Origin: Chryseobacterium paludis
GTDB taxonomy: Bacteria > Bacteroidota > Bacteroidia > Flavobacteriales > Weeksellaceae
NCBI RefSeq assembly: GCF_025403485.1
Contig: NZ_CP099966.1
Coordinates: 3,323,001 to 3,387,000, forward strand
Reading direction: 5' to 3'
Length of the DNA stretch: 64,000 nt
The notes under the pieces are model-generated. The model worked only from the letters and a program-made list of their open reading frames with translations, was not told the origin of the DNA and did not search any database. Shown in pieces: positions 62,112-64,000 of this stretch. Numbering within the stretch: the stretch's first letter is position 1; every line of letters begins with the position of its first letter. The position numbers and the translations under genes were made by a program.

Positions 62112-62558
62112 ATGAGTTTAGAAAATATAATAAGCGAAGCCATAAAAACGGCAATGAGAGAGAAAGACAGAGTCGCTCTGGATTCTCTTCGTGCTGTAAA
62201 ATCTCAAATCCAGCTTTTAAAAACCGAAGCTAGAGGAGCAGAAGTTTCAGCAGAACAGGAAATTGCCATTTTGCAAAGAATGATCAAACAGCGTAAGGAC
62301 TCTTATGAACAGTTTTCAGCTCAGGGAAGAACAGATTTAGCTGAAGTAGAAGATGCTCAGATGAAAGTAATTGAGAAGTTCTTACCTCAACAGCTTACTG
62401 CAGAAGAACTGGAAGCGGAAATTAAAAATATCATTTCAGAAACCAGAGCTGAATCTATGAAAGATCTAGGAAAGGTAATGGGAATTGCTTCAAAAACATT
62501 AGCCGGAAAATCGGATGGAAAAAGTATTTCCGAGATGGCTAAAAAGTTACTTTCATAA
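62112..62558 (+). CDS. GatB/YqeY-domain protein
   Basis: 148 residues. MSLENIISEAIKTAMREKDR, LDSLRAVKSQIQLLKTEARG, EQEIAILQRMIKQRKDS and GKVMGIASKTLAGKSDGKSI are conserved YqeY blocks. The domain resembles the tail of the GatB amidotransferase subunit, which binds tRNA; the free-standing protein's role is not established. It is a common neighbour of ftsZ in flavobacteria. Confidence 0.92.
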   Translation: MSLENIISEAIKTAMREKDRVALDSLRAVKSQIQLLKTEARGAEVSAEQEIAILQRMIKQRKDSYEQFSAQGRTDLAEVEDAQMKVIEKFLPQQLTAEELEAEIKNIISETRAESMKDLGKVMGIASKTLAGKSDGKSISEMAKKLLS

Positions 62559-62661
62559 CAAAATTAATTCGTGTTCCGGGATATGAGCTATATGTTTAGA
62601 CCCAAAATGTGGATCCCGAATCCTAAGTAAGGATATTCAACCTTTGCATATCGATTTGATT

Positions 62662-62693
62662 AATGAAGCCCGAAATTAATTTCGGGCTTCATT
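62662..62693 (+). terminator. Strong hairpin terminator downstream of yqeY
   Basis: AATGAAGCCCGAAAT (62662-62676) pairs with ATTTCGGGCTTCATT (62679-62693), a near-perfect palindrome. It lies 104 bases after the yqeY stop; a small RNA ending here is an alternative. T content after the stem is modest (ATTTATT). Confidence 0.7.
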
Positions 62694-62701
62694 TATTGCA
62701 T

Positions 62702-62751
62702 AAGATGCTTAAGAATCGTCTGTAAATAACAGACTTAACTGAATGCATCTT
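62702..62751. other. Highly structured intergenic element
   Basis: Nested pairs AAGATGC (62702-62708) with GCATCTT (62745-62751), TTAAG with CTTAA, and TCTGT with ACAGA around an AAATA loop. It lies in a 436-base gap (62559-62994) with no gene. The rest of the gap is AT-rich and shows no other feature apart from the terminator and the bacilliredoxin promoter. Confidence 0.45.
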
Positions 62752-62944
62752 TTATGTCGAGGGAATGACGTAAAAAATGCTTTTTCATGGTTGGTTGTTT
62801 TTAGAATCATTTCAAAATTAATAAATATATTCTATTATACATAGCTTTTGTTTATATTTTTTCTAATATTATTAAAACATTAATATTGTGTAACTTTTTT
62901 GTATCATCCACTTTCCCTAATACATCAATAGTTTTTATGAATTG

Positions 62945-62972
62945 TTGAAACATAAATAATTTTTTACCTTTG
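62945..62972 (+). promoter_or_regulatory. Predicted promoter of the bacilliredoxin gene
   Basis: TTG at 62945-62947 and TACCTTTG at 62965-62972 fit the Bacteroidota -33 and -7 elements with a 17-base gap, 22 bases before the ATG. Confidence 0.65.
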
Positions 62973-62994
62973 TAAAGATTAAAAAAAACAAAAA

Positions 62995-63405
62995 ATGTAT
63001 CCAACAGACTTAGTAATGCCTATGAAGGCTGAACTTACAGATAAAGGTTTCGAAGACTTGACGACAACATCTCAGGTAGAAGAAGCATTAAAACAATCAG
63101 GAACAACATTATTAGTAATCAATTCGGTATGTGGGTGTGCTGCAGGTGCTGCAAGACCAGGAGTTGTTTATTCTTTGACAGGAGATAAGAAACCTGATCA
63201 TTTAACAACAGTTTTTGCTGGTTTTGATACTGAAGCAGTTTCAGAAGCTAGAAAACATTTAGCTCCATTCCCCCCTAGCTCACCATGTGTAGCTCTTTTT
63301 AAAGATGGAGAATTGGTTCATATGCTAGAAAGACATCATATTGAAGGGAATCCTGCAGGAGCAATCGCTGCAAACCTTCAGGCAGCTTATGATGAATATT
63401 GCTAG
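62995..63405 (+). CDS. Bacilliredoxin (BrxA/BrxB, YphP/YqiW family)
   Basis: 136 residues. The redox motif is C46-G47-C48 in VINSVCGCAAGAARPG, the CGC variant that defines bacilliredoxins, followed by TVFAGFDTEAVSEARKHL and PFPPSSPCVALFKDGELVHM. In Bacillus these proteins remove bacillithiol from oxidised proteins. Whether this organism makes bacillithiol cannot be seen here. Monocistronic with clear promoter and terminator. Confidence 0.93.
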   Translation: MYPTDLVMPMKAELTDKGFEDLTTTSQVEEALKQSGTTLLVINSVCGCAAGAARPGVVYSLTGDKKPDHLTTVFAGFDTEAVSEARKHLAPFPPSSPCVALFKDGELVHMLERHHIEGNPAGAIAANLQAAYDEYC

Positions 63406-63427
63406 AAAACAATATTTTCAGATAATC

Positions 63428-63458
63428 AACCGTTACAATATTGTAACGGTTTTTTTAT
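63428..63458 (+). terminator. Intrinsic terminator of the bacilliredoxin gene
   Basis: AACCGTTACAA (63428-63438) pairs with TTGTAACGGTT (63441-63451) followed by Ts. Confidence 0.85.
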
Positions 63459-63510
63459 TTTAAGCCATAAAAAATTCTTTAAAAATCCAAATATCATTAT
63501 ATTTGTTGAA

Positions 63511-64000
63511 ATGGCAACGAAAGCACTCTTCAATACTGTAGTGAATTGGTTTATCCGTCAAAGGATAGATCAGATACAGAATTTTATGAATCATCCTATT
63601 GAGACACAAAAGGGTATCTTGTTTTCCCAGCTGTTTCATGCCGAAGATACAGAGTATGGTAAAAAGTATGGTTTCAATTCAATTTCCAGTTACCAGGACT
63701 TTAAAAATAAGGTTCCCGTTGTTACCTATGAAGATTTTGAACCTTATATTGAGCGAGCAAGACAAGGTTATAAAGATGTAAGCTGGCCTGGTTATATTAA
63801 GCATTTCGCTAAATCCTCAGGAACAACGAATGCTAAAAGCAAGTTCATCCCTATCTCTGCCGAAAGTCTGGAATATTGCCACATGAAAGCAGGAAAAGAT
63901 ATGGTATCGATTTACGCCAACAATCATCCTGAAAATCAATTGTTTACCAACAAGAATCTACGTTTAGGAGGCAGTTCTGAACTCTATGCGGATTTCAATA
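63511..64000 (+). CDS. GH3 auxin-responsive-promoter-family acyl-adenylating protein (5' part)
   Basis: The ATG at 63511 opens a frame to the window edge, 163 residues. MATKALFNTVVNWFIRQRID and FKNKVPVVTYEDFEPYIERA, then the adenylation P-loop KSSGTTNAKSKFIPIS, identify the N-terminal third of the GH3 family, which in plants conjugates amino acids to acyl substrates. The bacterial role is not known. The rest of the gene lies outside the window. Confidence 0.85.
   Translation, partial: MATKALFNTVVNWFIRQRIDQIQNFMNHPIETQKGILFSQLFHAEDTEYGKKYGFNSISSYQDFKNKVPVVTYEDFEPYIERARQGYKDVSWPGYIKHFAKSSGTTNAKSKFIPISAESLEYCHMKAGKDMVSIYANNHPENQLFTNKNLRLGGSSELYADFN

Noticed and set aside
1..64000. tRNA, rRNA, CRISPR array, insertion sequence or prophage
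   Set aside because: No cloverleaf, rRNA segment, regularly spaced repeats, transposase or phage gene could be recognised.

Overview
This window is chromosomal DNA from a member of the Bacteroidota, most likely a Chryseobacterium-like flavobacterium (Weeksellaceae). The evidence is low GC, a SusC/SusD pair, promoters fitting the Bacteroidota -7 element TAnnTTTG, few Shine-Dalgarno sequences, the bacteriocin-like peptide leader common in Chryseobacterium, and the flavobacterial dcw gene order. Gene identities come from reading motifs in the translations; no database search was possible. I found no rRNA, tRNA, CRISPR array or insertion sequence.

Region 1 (1-15987) is mostly housekeeping: a membrane-protein pair, pabB-pabC (p-aminobenzoate), menD (menaquinone), a 2OG-Fe(II) oxygenase, two tandem Cys-containing bacteriocin-like peptides missed by long-ORF calling (5280-5803), a PA0069-type radical SAM protein, an AsmA-like giant protein, a DUF2797 protein, a nucleotide-sugar epimerase and secA. 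Region 2 (16135-25172) is an iron-uptake block: three TonB-dependent receptors and two PepSY-TM proteins of the siderophore-reductase type. Region 3 (25259-35406) holds a ROK kinase, an msrA whose upstream reading frame looks like a lost secretion signal, and a SusCD pair next to a secreted PI-PLC-like phospholipase and a secreted metallophosphoesterase, suggesting scavenging of phosphorylated or lipid-derived compounds.

Region 4 (35483-42998) is the accessory part most worth study. A TPR sensor kinase (lipoprotein-type N-terminus, TTG start) and its response regulator are flanked by two near-identical palindromes (TTACGGATTYCCGTAA). One lies in front of a membrane-anchored unknown protein and a long structured leader that ends in a small secreted-type peptide gene. 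The other lies just upstream of the promoter of a compact six-gene operon: a small Cys/His protein, a secreted basic PBCV-adaptor-like protein, a small membrane protein, a TerB-like protein, a four-TM coiled-coil protein and a vWA-like lipoprotein. I read this as one regulated envelope-associated system resembling Ter stress modules but lacking TerC and TerD; its function is unknown.

Region 5 (43050-62558) carries a GNAT enzyme, engB and an alpha/beta hydrolase on the minus strand, then the division and cell-wall cluster mraZ-rsmH-ftsL-PBP-murE-mraY-murD-ftsW-murG-(YbjN-like)-murC-ftsQ-ftsA-ftsZ-yqeY. A textbook three-repeat MraZ operator precedes mraZ. Several gaps inside the cluster hold short palindromic repeats, two of them copies of the same element. 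MurE carries the DNPR motif, indicating meso-diaminopimelate peptidoglycan. The window closes with a bacilliredoxin and the 5' part of a GH3-family gene.
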